A DNA stretch of 64,000 nucleotides. Source: Planctomycetes bacterium syqfu (GTDB lineage Bacteria; Planctomycetota; Phycisphaerae; Phycisphaerales; Phycisphaeraceae). The stretch covers positions 3,286,001-3,350,000 of the forward strand of contig CP087563.1 of assembly GCA_020974905.1 (NCBI GenBank). Direction: 5' to 3'. Every line of letters starts with the position of its first letter. Positions within the stretch are counted from its first letter, which is position 1. The translations under genes were made by a program, and so were the position numbers. The notes beneath the pieces are model-generated. The model was not told the origin of the DNA. It made no database searches and worked only from the letters and a program-made list of their open reading frames with translations. Below, piece after piece: positions 9,785 to 18,458 of the stretch.

Positions 9785-9876
9785 CGTCACTCCCGCGCAG
9801 GCGGGAGTCCAGTGAGAACTGCAAGCGTCACCAGAATGCCACTGGATTCCCGCATTCCGGGGGCGCGGGAATGACG
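9785..9876. repeat. Family A hairpin repeat, copy 3
   Basis: Same arms as copy 2; the right arm contains an extra CATTCCGGGGG segment, making it slightly longer. It occupies the middle of the 9704-10011 gap. Confidence 0.85.
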
Positions 9877-9956
9877 AAATCAGAGACGCAATGGAGAATA
9901 ATGATTTGAACGGCTCTAGCTCGCCATTTCATCACACATCGCTGGAACCAAAAGAC

Positions 9957-9979
9957 AACCGCCGCGACATGCGGCGGTT
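9957..9979 (-). terminator. Terminator after aspartate kinase
   Basis: Stem AACCGCCGC (9957-9965) with GCGGCGGTT (9971-9979). On the minus strand it is followed by GTCTTTT, a moderate U-tract. Confidence 0.65.
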
Positions 9980-10011
9980 CGTCTGAAGTTTTTTTTCTCA
10001 ATGACGCCGTT

Positions 10012-11328
10012 TTAACCGACAAACTCAGCGTAAATCGCCTTGATGGCATTTTCAAAGTCATCGCCTTCGACACCGACGATGATATTCATTTCGCTGGAGC
10101 CCTGATCGATCATGCGCACGTTGACCTTGGCTTTACCCAGTGCACCAAAGAGGCGACCGCTGATGCCGACGATGTGATTCATCCCACGACCGACGGTGGC
10201 GATCAACGCCATGTTTTCGTAGATCGAAATGCTGTCGGGCTTGCAGGCATGGTTGATGTCCTTGATCACGTCATCGAGCTTGCCTTCGAGTTGGCTGTTG
10301 GCAACGACGACGCTGGTCGTGTCAATGCCTGAGGGCATGTGTTCGTAACTGATCTGGTGATCTTCGAGCACTTCCAGCAAGCGGCGACCGAAACCGACTT
10401 CGGAGTTCATCAAAGCTTTTTCGACATAGATGACGGTGAAGTCTTTGCGACCTGCAATGCCGGTGATGCTTTCGAGTTTACCGCTGGTGTCGGCGTCGGA
10501 GATGATCATCGTGCCAGCATCATCCGGCGCGTTGGTGTTACGGATGTTAATCGGGATACCGGCCTTGCGGACGGGGAAAATGGCTTCCTCGTGCATGACC
10601 GAAGCGCCCATGTATGCCAATTCACGCAGTTCCTTGTAGGTGATGGTGGCAATGGTCATGGGGTTATCCACGATGCGCGGGTCGGTCTTGAGCAGGCCGG
10701 ACACGTCGGTCCAGTTTTCGTAGACATCGGCACCGGCGGCACGGGCGACAATCGCGCCGGTGATATCTGAACCACCGCGTGAGAAAGTCTTGATCGTGCC
10801 ATCAGGCATCGCGCCGAAGAAACCGGGGACCACAGCGTTGCCGACTTCAGCAAGCTTCTTGCTCAGCACGTCCTGGGTCTTCTCCGAATCGAACTTGCCC
10901 TTGCTGTCAAAGAAAATCACCTCAGCCGGATCAACAAACGCAAAGCCCAACGCTGCAGCGACAATCGGCCCGTTGAGAAACTCACCGCGGCTGGCAGCAT
11001 AGTCTGCAGATGCACCCGCTGCGATATCCGCTTTGACCTTCTCCAGATGCTCGGTCATGTCCAGATCAAGACCCAGTTCAGCGACAATGCCTTTGTACCG
11101 ATTGCAGATCAGTTCAAAAACATCATTAAAGGCGATGCCCTGCTGAGCGTGGGCGTGACAGAGATACAGCAGATCGGTGATCTTCTGGTCTTCCTTGTTG
11201 CGTTTACCAGGAGCAGACGGGACGACGAATTTGCGGTCACTGTCGGCCTTGACAATGGCAACGGCCTTAGCGATCTGGCTGGCATCAGCCAACGAGGAAC
11301 CACCAAACTTACAGACTTTGATACCCAT
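10012..11328 (-). CDS. lysC: Aspartate kinase
   Basis: Phosphorylates aspartate, first step to lysine, threonine and methionine. 438 residues. Starts MGIKVCKFGGSS, the nucleotide-binding signature, and ends in two ACT-like domains (about 300-438) expected to bind lysine or threonine for feedback control. Start supported by AAGGAAG nine bases upstream. Monofunctional: no homoserine dehydrogenase domain. No lysine riboswitch is recognisable upstream; the upstream gap is filled by a repeat. Confidence 0.95.
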   Translation of the reverse strand: MGIKVCKFGGSSLADASQIAKAVAIVKADSDRKFVVPSAPGKRNKEDQKITDLLYLCHAHAQQGIAFNDVFELICNRYKGIVAELGLDLDMTEHLEKVKADIAAGASADYAASRGEFLNGPIVAAALGFAFVDPAEVIFFDSKGKFDSEKTQDVLSKKLAEVGNAVVPGFFGAMPDGTIKTFSRGGSDITGAIVARAAGADVYENWTDVSGLLKTDPRIVDNPMTIATITYKELRELAYMGASVMHEEAIFPVRKAGIPINIRNTNAPDDAGTMIISDADTSGKLESITGIAGRKDFTVIYVEKALMNSEVGFGRRLLEVLEDHQISYEHMPSGIDTTSVVVANSQLEGKLDDVIKDINHACKPDSISIYENMALIATVGRGMNHIVGISGRLFGALGKAKVNVRMIDQGSSEMNIIVGVEGDDFENAIKAIYAEFVG

Positions 11329-11480
11329 GACAGGCTTCCTTCTCAGTTATGTGCGAAATTACGGGTAGAGGAACTACTTTACAGGCTCAGGGGCATGCGA
11401 TGCAAACGCGTCGGTTGTCGGGAGATGACGAAGCGGACTGCAGGGATGACTTCACCTTACCTGCATCTACGGACGCTGAT

Positions 11481-11639
11481 TATTTAACGCGAAGGCACGA
11501 AGGCGCGAAGGATAAGGCATCCAATCCATTGACTCTCATCCAAGAGATGGCCATTTCGTTTCGTTTTGAATCAAGAAACAAATGCTTATTGTCTTGTCTT
11601 CGTGTCCTTCGTGCTCTTCGCGCCTTCGCGTTAAATAGC
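11481..11639. repeat. Family C inverted repeat (CGAAGG-type)
   Basis: Left arm TTAACGCGAAGGCACGAAGG..., right arm CTTCGTGCTCTTCGCGCCTTCGCGTTAA, nearly complementary, about 90 bases apart. This accounts for most of the 11329-11692 gap. Confidence 0.75.
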
Positions 11640-11692
11640 TGACTCACCGTCATGCGAAAAGAGCTAAAACACTGAAAAACAAAGCGACAAAC

Positions 11693-13093
11693 TCAATCAA
11701 CCGGTCGCTTGATCAGTTGCAGGTCCCATGCCACCGCGATGAGCACTGGCACCCAGGTGACCGCCCATACCCAGATCGGGACTTCCCAGTTTTGTTGATG
11801 TCCGAGCACTTCGTAACTCACGACAATCGTCAGTGACAGCACCCACAACCCCATCGAAGAACACAGCGGGAAGAAGGCCAACGCCCAGAGCAGGTACCAG
11901 GGGTAGACCGTGCTGGAACACAGTAGTGATGCAAAGAGGTAAATGCAGGATGTCTCGATGAGCGTGCAGCGTTTGCGCATGGCGGTGATGAGGATGTACA
12001 TCAGGAATCCGCCTGCGATCCAGCGGGCCTGCTGTGCGTCGGGGGTGATCTGCATGGTCAAGCCGTGGATCAGACTGTTAAACTGCCAACCCTCGACGAA
12101 GGTCGAGCCGGTCTCCAGCAAGCGCGCGATCCCGCCGGGCATGTTCACAAAGGGTAAGTACAACGCCAACCCTGCCAGCACCGCACCGAAAGTCGCGTGA
12201 ACCAACGCTGCCTTGGAACACATCACCTTGCGGTCCGGGCTGCAGGCAACAGGTGTCTTAAACAACTCCCAAACCAAAGGCAGAATCAACGGGAAGACGA
12301 TCGGCTTGACCGCGACGGACATCGCAAAACAGACGCCTGCAAAGAACATGTCCAGTCGCCTGCTTCGTCGCATCACAAAACAGATGCAGGCCAGGAGCAT
12401 GGCAATGCCGATGACATCCTGATGCCCCGTCGCTGCCACCTCGCTGATCACCAACGGATGCCAGGCATAGCAAAGGGACCACCAGACACTACGTTGTAGT
12501 CGAACCAGTTCCATGATGATCAGTGCGATGACCGCCAGATCAAAAAGCACAAAGCCAAGTCGGAAGGTGACGTCACCGAGTTGGTCGAACTGACTCATTG
12601 CCAACGCCGCAAAGACCCACTGGCTGGTAGGTTGGTAGATCGTCACCAGGTCCGGGTGATTGATCTGTCGGGTGACCTGGTCTTGCACCGCCAACTCAGC
12701 GGGGGCGACACGGTAGGGATTGTCCCCACTGGCTAATGTCTGCCCATCATGGATGTACCGCCAGATATCGTCGGAGAGTTGAGGCGATGCAGCAAAGACG
12801 GCAAACAGCCGGAGAATGATCGCGACAGCAAAGATCAGGATCACATTCTGCTTGACCGTGGGCATCACCATCCGCTTGGACAGCGTCACCACCAGCAGCG
12901 TCAGACTCCCCCATACAACCAGATACCCGGGAAAGTAAAACCGCAACAACGACGCGAGATTCCCCGCTGAATCCGGGCGCGTGATCAACAGCATCGGCAG
13001 GAGAATCACAAACAACGTGCAGCACACCGCAGCCAACATCACCGTAAAGGCGACCGGCTGACGACGCTGAAATAGGAGCATGCGAAAGATCAT
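11693..13093 (-). CDS. GT-C fold glycosyltransferase (mannosyltransferase-like)
   Basis: Polytopic membrane protein, about 466 residues from the start at 13093, with about ten or more hydrophobic segments. The first periplasmic loop carries DDIWRYIHDGQTLASGDNPYR, typical of polyprenol-phosphate-mannose dependent GT-C enzymes (GT87/MptA-like), so it likely transfers a sugar outside the inner membrane. A longer open frame reaches 13204, but its first 37 codons are encoded by repeat A4 and are probably not native. A further in-frame ATG lies at 13081. Acceptor unknown. Confidence 0.78.
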   Translation of the reverse strand: MIFRMLLFQRRQPVAFTVMLAAVCCTLFVILLPMLLITRPDSAGNLASLLRFYFPGYLVVWGSLTLLVVTLSKRMVMPTVKQNVILIFAVAIILRLFAVFAASPQLSDDIWRYIHDGQTLASGDNPYRVAPAELAVQDQVTRQINHPDLVTIYQPTSQWVFAALAMSQFDQLGDVTFRLGFVLFDLAVIALIIMELVRLQRSVWWSLCYAWHPLVISEVAATGHQDVIGIAMLLACICFVMRRSRRLDMFFAGVCFAMSVAVKPIVFPLILPLVWELFKTPVACSPDRKVMCSKAALVHATFGAVLAGLALYLPFVNMPGGIARLLETGSTFVEGWQFNSLIHGLTMQITPDAQQARWIAGGFLMYILITAMRKRCTLIETSCIYLFASLLCSSTVYPWYLLWALAFFPLCSSMGLWVLSLTIVVSYEVLGHQQNWEVPIWVWAVTWVPVLIAVAWDLQLIKRPVD

Positions 13094-13146
13094 GTGACAG
13101 ATTGTAGAGCAAAATGCGTCTGGATTCGCCGCGAGAAATGATGTTT

Positions 13147-13231
13147 CGTCATTCCCGCGCAGGCGGGAATCCAGTGGCATGCAGTCGACGCATGCAGGTA
13201 CCACCTGACTCCCGCCTGCGCGAAAGTGACA
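13147..13231. repeat. Family A hairpin repeat, copy 4
   Basis: Arms CGTCATTCCCGCGCAGGCGG...AATCCAGTGG and CTGACTCCCGCCTGCGCGAA...AGTGAC. It lies directly upstream of the glycosyltransferase and is open in its reading frame. Confidence 0.85.
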
Positions 13232-13314
13232 GAGAGAGTTGATGCAGACTACGCGACAGAATCAAACGATTGACTTGAATAAGTTTCATGCGACCCGTCA
13301 GATTCAACTTCGTC

Positions 13315-14040
13315 TCATCTGGCGGCTTGGGATTGTTGGTGTTCATGCAGTGTGTTCTGAAACTGCCTGACCAACTCATCTTTGACCTGCTGCATACTCG
13401 GGCAATTTTCGCCGAGGCATTGCTTTAAGCTGGTGACCGACCGATCCGCGATGCCACAGGGGACAATGCAGTCAAAATGACTCATGTCCGGGTCGATGTT
13501 CAACGCCAGACCGTGGAGGCTGATCCCCCGTTTGACGCGGACGCCCATCGCGCAGATTTTCTCCATCGGTTCCCCCGGAAGTGCCCCGTCAACGCGATGG
13601 ACCCAGACGCCGGTCTTACCTGACTCACGCTTGCCAGTGATGTTGAAGGTTGCCAGCGTCCGGATAACCACTTCTTCGAGCAGTCGCATGTAGGAACTGA
13701 CGGTGAGACCAAAAGGTTTGAAACGAACGATGGGGTAGGCGACAAGTTGTCCCGGGCCGTGGTAGGTGATGTCGCCACCACGATTGGTTGGCTGCACATC
13801 AATGCCTAACTCCGTCAATTTTTCATGATCCGCCAGCAGGTGTCCAGGCACGGATTTGCGGTGGCTGAGCGTGATGACGGGCGTATGCTCAACGAGTAAA
13901 AGTTCGCCAACTCCTTGTGAATTCAGGAGATTCTCGTGTGTCTGACATTGGACCTGCCAGGCTTGGTCATAGGGCAATAGTCCCAGATCGGTCACTTGAA
14001 TTGATTGATTTTCCAACAGCAGTGTCCCTTCAAGTGGCAA
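13315..14040 (-). CDS. lipB: Octanoyltransferase LipB
   Basis: Transfers octanoyl from acyl carrier protein to lipoyl domains, first step of lipoate synthesis; cytosolic. 241 residues. Family motifs: RGGDITYHGPGQLVAYP in the middle; KICAMGVRVKRGISLHGLALN containing the catalytic lysine; FDCIVPCGI with the acyl-accepting cysteine. The start is TTG at 14040. Divergent from lpxA with 58 bases between. No lipA is nearby. Confidence 0.95.
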   Translation of the reverse strand: MPLEGTLLLENQSIQVTDLGLLPYDQAWQVQCQTHENLLNSQGVGELLLVEHTPVITLSHRKSVPGHLLADHEKLTELGIDVQPTNRGGDITYHGPGQLVAYPIVRFKPFGLTVSSYMRLLEEVVIRTLATFNITGKRESGKTGVWVHRVDGALPGEPMEKICAMGVRVKRGISLHGLALNIDPDMSHFDCIVPCGIADRSVTSLKQCLGENCPSMQQVKDELVRQFQNTLHEHQQSQAAR

Positions 14041-14098
14041 GCTTTGGCGTATTTCCTATCATATCTGCTGGTTAGCGATTGATGAGGACCGTTACGCT

Positions 14099-14911
14099 TT
14101 GGCACATATTCATCCCACCAGCATCGTCGACGAACAAGCCAAGTTGGCTCCAGACGTCGAAGTCGGCCCATTCTGCGTGATTCAGGGCAATGTTACCCTG
14201 GGCGCAGGTTGCCGGCTTGTCAGCCATGTTCATCTCAAAGGCCCCATGGTGGTCGGCGAGAACAATCTCTTCTACCCGCAGGTCTGCATGGGGTTTAGCC
14301 CCCAGTCCCGACGGGAAGATCCTGCATCGGTTAAAGCAGGTATCAAGATTGGCAACGACAATCTCTTCCGCGAAGGCGTGACCATTCACCGCGCCTCGGC
14401 AGAGATTCCCACCACTGTGGGTAACGATAACTACCTGATGGCATTTTCGCATCTGGGGCATGATGTGATTGTGGGTAATCAATGTACGATTGCCAACGCT
14501 GCCCTGATTGCCGGCCACGTCATCATTGACGACAAGGTCAACATCGGCGGGACCGGTGCGGTCCATCAGTTCTGTCGCGTCGGCCGCATGTCCATGATCT
14601 CAGGCACCATGGGCATCACCCGTGACCTGCCCCCGTTTATCATGGTCCACCAGCCCATCGGCCAGGTGTCGCTGAATCTCATCGGTCTGCGCCGTAATGG
14701 GTACAGCCAACACATCCATGCCATCAAACGTGCGTTCCGGATTCTCTTCCGCGAACGTCATACCAACCCCGTTGCTGTCAAGCTCATCCGCGAACAATGC
14801 GGTGATGATCCGCTGGCCATGGAAATGGCGGACTTCGTCGATCAATCCCAACGCGGCATCGTGCCCTCGGCATTGAAGCATGTGAAGTTTGAAGACAACG
14901 ATTCGGATTAG
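14099..14911 (+). CDS. lpxA: Acyl-ACP--UDP-N-acetylglucosamine O-acyltransferase LpxA
   Basis: First step of lipid A synthesis, cytosolic trimer. 270 residues, normal length. N-terminal left-handed beta-helix from hexapeptide repeats (HIHPTSIVDEQAKLAPDVEVGPFCVI...), catalytic His in AFSHLGHDVIVGN (about 124), and the helical C-terminal domain. The start is TTG at 14099 with GAGG nine bases upstream. Presence of lipid A synthesis agrees with a diderm envelope. Other lpx genes are not in the window. Confidence 0.93.
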   Translation: MAHIHPTSIVDEQAKLAPDVEVGPFCVIQGNVTLGAGCRLVSHVHLKGPMVVGENNLFYPQVCMGFSPQSRREDPASVKAGIKIGNDNLFREGVTIHRASAEIPTTVGNDNYLMAFSHLGHDVIVGNQCTIANAALIAGHVIIDDKVNIGGTGAVHQFCRVGRMSMISGTMGITRDLPPFIMVHQPIGQVSLNLIGLRRNGYSQHIHAIKRAFRILFRERHTNPVAVKLIREQCGDDPLAMEMADFVDQSQRGIVPSALKHVKFEDNDSD

Positions 14912-14940
14912 AGAAGTTCAAAGAATCAATCTGCACCTTC

Positions 14941-15031
14941 CGTCACTCCCGCGCAGGCGGGAGTCCAGTGGAACTTGCAAGCTTCAACAGAATGCCACTG
15001 GATTCACGACTTCCGGGGCGTGGGAATGACG
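14941..15031. repeat. Family A hairpin repeat, copy 5
   Basis: Left arm CGTCACTCCCGCGCAGGCGG; right arm altered to GATTCACGACTTCCGGGGCG before TGGGAATGACG, so this hairpin is imperfect. Confidence 0.8.
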
Positions 15032-15103
15032 AAAACGAGAGATCGCATGGCGATTGATTGTTTGACTGTCACGCCTGATTGATACCTTTACACAAATAAC
15101 AAA

Positions 15104-15140
15104 AAAACCGTCGAACGAGTCATCCTCATTCGACGGTTTT
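15104..15140. terminator. Bidirectional terminator between lpxA and 15162 gene
   Basis: 12-bp stem AAAACCGTCGAA (15104-15115) with TTCGACGGTTTT (15129-15140), with A and T runs on both sides, between convergent genes. Confidence 0.88.
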
Positions 15141-15161
15141 TCTTTGTGCCAACCTTGTTTG

Positions 15162-15932
15162 TTAACTGGCCAGGGACAGCTTGGGACTATCGCCGGTGTC
15201 CTGCCCATCGCCGGGTTCATTCTCATCCATCTCATCAGAACTCAGGCGTTTGTTGTTGAGCTGAAGCATGCGGCAGACCTGATAGGCACGCCAGATTTGT
15301 CGGGGGTACTGCGTGACCGGTGTGATGCGGTTGAGTTCATACACCAGCAACCAGTTACTCCCGCCTTCGGTCCAGACGATGTCGTTGCGTGTGAAGTAAC
15401 TCACCGCTTTGGGATTGAACTGAAGTCCGGTGCCAAACTCGTTGAGTCCCATCAGGCGATGTCTTGCAGAGAAGGCTTTCTGTACTTTTTCATTCTTACC
15501 CACGGTGATGGGTTTGACGCCGTCCCAGTATTTCAGGGGATTGGATCGCGACTTGTCACGGGGATTGGTGGCAAAGCGACAGATACCGGTGCGTCTGAGT
15601 TCAAACGCGAAAACCGTCTGGCAGAACTGCCGGCCTTCAGCCATGAACTCGTAATCGAAGATGTGCATTTCGACATCGCGATAATGCCCTGCCACGATGT
15701 TGGAGAGCTTCCGATCCGTGCCGGTCATCATCAGCGGATAGTTGTTATTGAGTTTGCGGGGCAGGCGGACGGACTCGGGGGAATACTCCATATCCAACTG
15801 CTTGGCCATTTTGGTCAGTCGCCTTGGACGCGCCCAACGACTGGCACGCCAGATGAAAAACACGCCGACACCGATGGCGAGGATAAACAGGTCTGAGACG
15901 ATCGTCACCATCATTTCGTACAAGTAGGGCAT
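15162..15932 (-). CDS. Membrane-anchored protein of unknown function
   Basis: 256 residues. One N-terminal membrane segment (about 8-28, LFILAIGVGVFFIWRA), then a basic stretch RWARPRRLTKMAKQLD, so the soluble part is probably cytosolic. Residues 45-200 form a mixed fold with no known motif to my eye, with an acidic tail (EMDENEPGDGQD). Proteins of this appearance, one helix followed by a roughly 200-residue soluble domain, recur in planctomycetes. Isolated gene. Confidence 0.65.
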   Translation of the reverse strand: MPYLYEMMVTIVSDLFILAIGVGVFFIWRASRWARPRRLTKMAKQLDMEYSPESVRLPRKLNNNYPLMMTGTDRKLSNIVAGHYRDVEMHIFDYEFMAEGRQFCQTVFAFELRRTGICRFATNPRDKSRSNPLKYWDGVKPITVGKNEKVQKAFSARHRLMGLNEFGTGLQFNPKAVSYFTRNDIVWTEGGSNWLLVYELNRITPVTQYPRQIWRAYQVCRMLQLNNKRLSSDEMDENEPGDGQDTGDSPKLSLAS

Positions 15933-16110
15933 CGGCGCTCCTTTGAGTCAATCAAAAAGCTTGCCCGGAACCTAAGTAAAACTATCGAAACATTAGCGCG
16001 AGAATCCAAGTTCCTTTCGCAGAAAAATAGTATTCCGTGCGATATCCACATTAAGCTATGCCGATCATGCGGATTACCCAGGTTATCCAGACGTCATCAA
16101 GCCACATAAA

Positions 16111-16146
16111 AAAAACACGGCAGCGAATCGAGGTCCGCTGCCGTGT
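16111..16146 (-). terminator. Terminator after purB
   Basis: 11-bp stem ACACGGCAGCG (16115-16125) with CGCTGCCGTGT (16136-16146); on the minus strand it is followed by a run of T. Confidence 0.88.
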
Positions 16147-16173
16147 TCTGGTTTGTGTGATGTGTATTGGGTT

Positions 16174-17613
16174 TTAAACCTTCAATTGGGGTGTGTAAGT
16201 CAATTGATCCGCGTACTTACTGGCAATCGGATCAACGACGGCAGCGACGAATTCATCGACTTGCTGCGGTGCACGTCCGACGAACTGCGATGGATCGAGC
16301 ACGGCATCCAGATCGATACCCTTGAACGCTTCTTCATCACGGATGCGTTGAAGCAAATCGTTGGGTTTACCCTCTGCCTTAACCTGTTGGGCAGCGTCCT
16401 GGGAATGCTTGCGGATGATCTCGTGGACTTCCTGACGGTCTGCACCATTTTGCTGGACCGCTGCCATGAGAATGTTTTCCGTTGCCATGAAGGGCAATTC
16501 GCTTGCCAGGTTGTTTTCGACAGTCTTCTCGTAGACCACCATGCCGTTGGTGACGTTGATCATCAGGTCCAGCACACCGTCAAGCGCCAGGAACGGTTCG
16601 GGCAGAGTCAGGCGGCGTGTGGAGGAGTCATCAAGCGTGCGTTCCATCCACTGTTCACTTGCCATGGTGAAGGGAATCTGGGTTTGGCCGATGACGAAAC
16701 GTGAGAGACCGCAGATACGTTCGCAGCGCATCGGGTTGCGCTTGTATGCCATGGCTGAGGAACCGATCTGGTTCTTCTCAAACGGTTCTTCCATTTCCTT
16801 ACGGTTGGCCAGCAGGCGGATGTCGGTGGCAAACTTCATACAGCCGGCAGCAACCGACGCCAGTGTCGAAGCAACCAGTCCGTCAAGCAGACGCGGGTAG
16901 GTTTGGCCGGTGACGGCAAAGCGCTTATTCACATCCCAACCCATTTTTTCGGTGACGAGTTTGTCGAGCTTTTCGACCTTGGCATGATCACCGTCGAAGA
17001 GTGCCAGGAACGAAGCCTGTGTGCCGGTGGTGCCTTTGACGCCACGGAAGCGCAGCATGTCGATGCGGTGTTCGACTTCTTCCAATGCAATGGCCAAATC
17101 CTGCGCCCAAAGCGTGGCACGTTTACCGACCGTGGTCGGCTGAGCCGGTTGGAAGTGCGTAAAACCAAGCGTCGGCAACTCGCGGTACTGCTGAGCAAAG
17201 CGACCCAGTGCGACAATGGTGGTGGCGAGTTTGCCAGCAACAAGCTGGAGCGCATCACGAATGAGTAGCAGTTCGGTGTTGCAGTTGACGAACTGGCTGG
17301 TGGCACCAAGGTGGATGATCGGGCGGGCATCAGGAGCCACATCACCCAAAGCATGCACATGGGCCATCACGTCATGGCGGAGTTTCTTTTCGTAACCCGC
17401 AGCATTTTCAAAGTCGATATCGTCCAGATGTTCAGCCAATTGGTCGACCTGTTCTTTGGAAATCGGCAGGCCCAATTCGTGCTCAGAGAGCGCCAAAGCA
17501 TGCCAAAGTCGACGCCATGTGCTGAATTTTCGCTGCGGGGACCAGATTGCCTGCATCGCAGCCGAGGCGTTACGCGTAGCCAATGGGGATTCGTAGGTAT
17601 TGTGATTGGTCAT
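16174..17613 (-). CDS. purB: Adenylosuccinate lyase
   Basis: Two steps of purine synthesis (SAICAR to AICAR; adenylosuccinate to AMP). 479 residues, fumarase/aspartase superfamily. THFQPAQPTT (152-161) carries the catalytic His region and GSSAMAYKRNPMRCERI (284-300) is the superfamily signature. Monocistronic with its own terminator; a family B repeat lies upstream. Confidence 0.96.
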   Translation of the reverse strand: MTNHNTYESPLATRNASAAMQAIWSPQRKFSTWRRLWHALALSEHELGLPISKEQVDQLAEHLDDIDFENAAGYEKKLRHDVMAHVHALGDVAPDARPIIHLGATSQFVNCNTELLLIRDALQLVAGKLATTIVALGRFAQQYRELPTLGFTHFQPAQPTTVGKRATLWAQDLAIALEEVEHRIDMLRFRGVKGTTGTQASFLALFDGDHAKVEKLDKLVTEKMGWDVNKRFAVTGQTYPRLLDGLVASTLASVAAGCMKFATDIRLLANRKEMEEPFEKNQIGSSAMAYKRNPMRCERICGLSRFVIGQTQIPFTMASEQWMERTLDDSSTRRLTLPEPFLALDGVLDLMINVTNGMVVYEKTVENNLASELPFMATENILMAAVQQNGADRQEVHEIIRKHSQDAAQQVKAEGKPNDLLQRIRDEEAFKGIDLDAVLDPSQFVGRAPQQVDEFVAAVVDPIASKYADQLTYTPQLKV

Positions 17614-17666
17614 ATGGTGTTATCCTGTTAAGGCCGGTTTTACCGAGTCGGTCATGGTAACATGAA

Positions 17667-17827
17667 AGGGAATCAGGGACTAGCCACTAGCGACCAGGGA
17701 CTAGGGTTGGAACCTGAAAGTTTTAATTGAAATTGAGGAATCGTACGGATTAGCGAGCAGGAACAGGAACACCGGGAAAGGCTCATTTCTTTCTCTAGTC
17801 CCTAGTCCCTAATCCCTGGTCCCTGCC
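17667..17827. repeat. Family B inverted repeat (GGGACTAG-type), copy 1
   Basis: Left arm with tandem AGGGACTAG units (17674-17706), right arm CTAGTCCCTAGTCCCTAATC... (17795-17827). The right arm ends one base before the ATG of the ECF sigma gene, leaving no Shine-Dalgarno. Confidence 0.8.
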
Positions 17828-17828
17828 C

Positions 17829-18458
17829 ATGTCACACGAAGATGACAAGTTGGCCCAACTTGCCTGCCGGGGAAACCATACGGCCCTGACGGAGCTTCTG
17901 GAGCGTTTTGAGGACCGCGTTTACAGCGTGTGCTATCGCATGACGCATCATCCCGACGATGCGCTGGACTGCGCCCAGTCGACGATGCTCAAGATCATCC
18001 AGAACATCACCAAGTTCCAGGCCAACGCTGCCATTGGAACGTGGATCTACCGCATTGCCGTCAACGAGTCGCTTTCACACTTGCGTAAAAGCAAAGTCCG
18101 TAAGGCAGCCTCGCTGGATCAGCCCATTTCTAACAATTCACAAAGCCAGCGACCGACAACACTTGGGGCCAATCTCACGGATACTCGGGAACTTTCCCCC
18201 GATCAGCACGTCCAAAAGAAAGAGACCATGCGACTGCTGAGGCAGGCCATGAAGGAACTGGACCCCGATCACCGTAGCGTGCTGGTGCTCCGCGACACGC
18301 AGGGTCTGGACTATCAGCAGATCGGCGAAATTCTGGAGCTACCCGGTGGCACGGTCAAAAGTCGTCTGTTTCGAGCACGACTGGCCTTGCGCGAAAAAAT
18401 GCTCGAACTCGAATCTGACACATCAACCTCAAGCAGCAAAGGACAGGTCCTGTCATGA
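17829..18458 (+). CDS. ECF RNA polymerase sigma factor
   Basis: 209 residues. Sigma region 2 (about 20-90: LLERFEDRVYSVCYRMTHHPDDALDCAQSTMLKI) and region 4 (about 140-195: MKELDPDHRSVLVLRDTQGLDYQQIGEILELPGGTVKSRLFRARLALRE). A long variable linker (about 96-135) joins them. Its stop overlaps the next start by four bases (ATGA), so sigma and anti-sigma-like protein are translationally coupled. The start codon abuts a family B repeat. Target genes unknown; the nearby secretion operon is a possibility only by position. Confidence 0.92.
   Translation: MSHEDDKLAQLACRGNHTALTELLERFEDRVYSVCYRMTHHPDDALDCAQSTMLKIIQNITKFQANAAIGTWIYRIAVNESLSHLRKSKVRKAASLDQPISNNSQSQRPTTLGANLTDTRELSPDQHVQKKETMRLLRQAMKELDPDHRSVLVLRDTQGLDYQQIGEILELPGGTVKSRLFRARLALREKMLELESDTSTSSSKGQVLS

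Noticed and set aside
11481-11639. CRISPR array from repeated CGAAGG units
   Set aside because: Only imperfect inverted arms, no regular repeat-spacer pattern and no cas genes.
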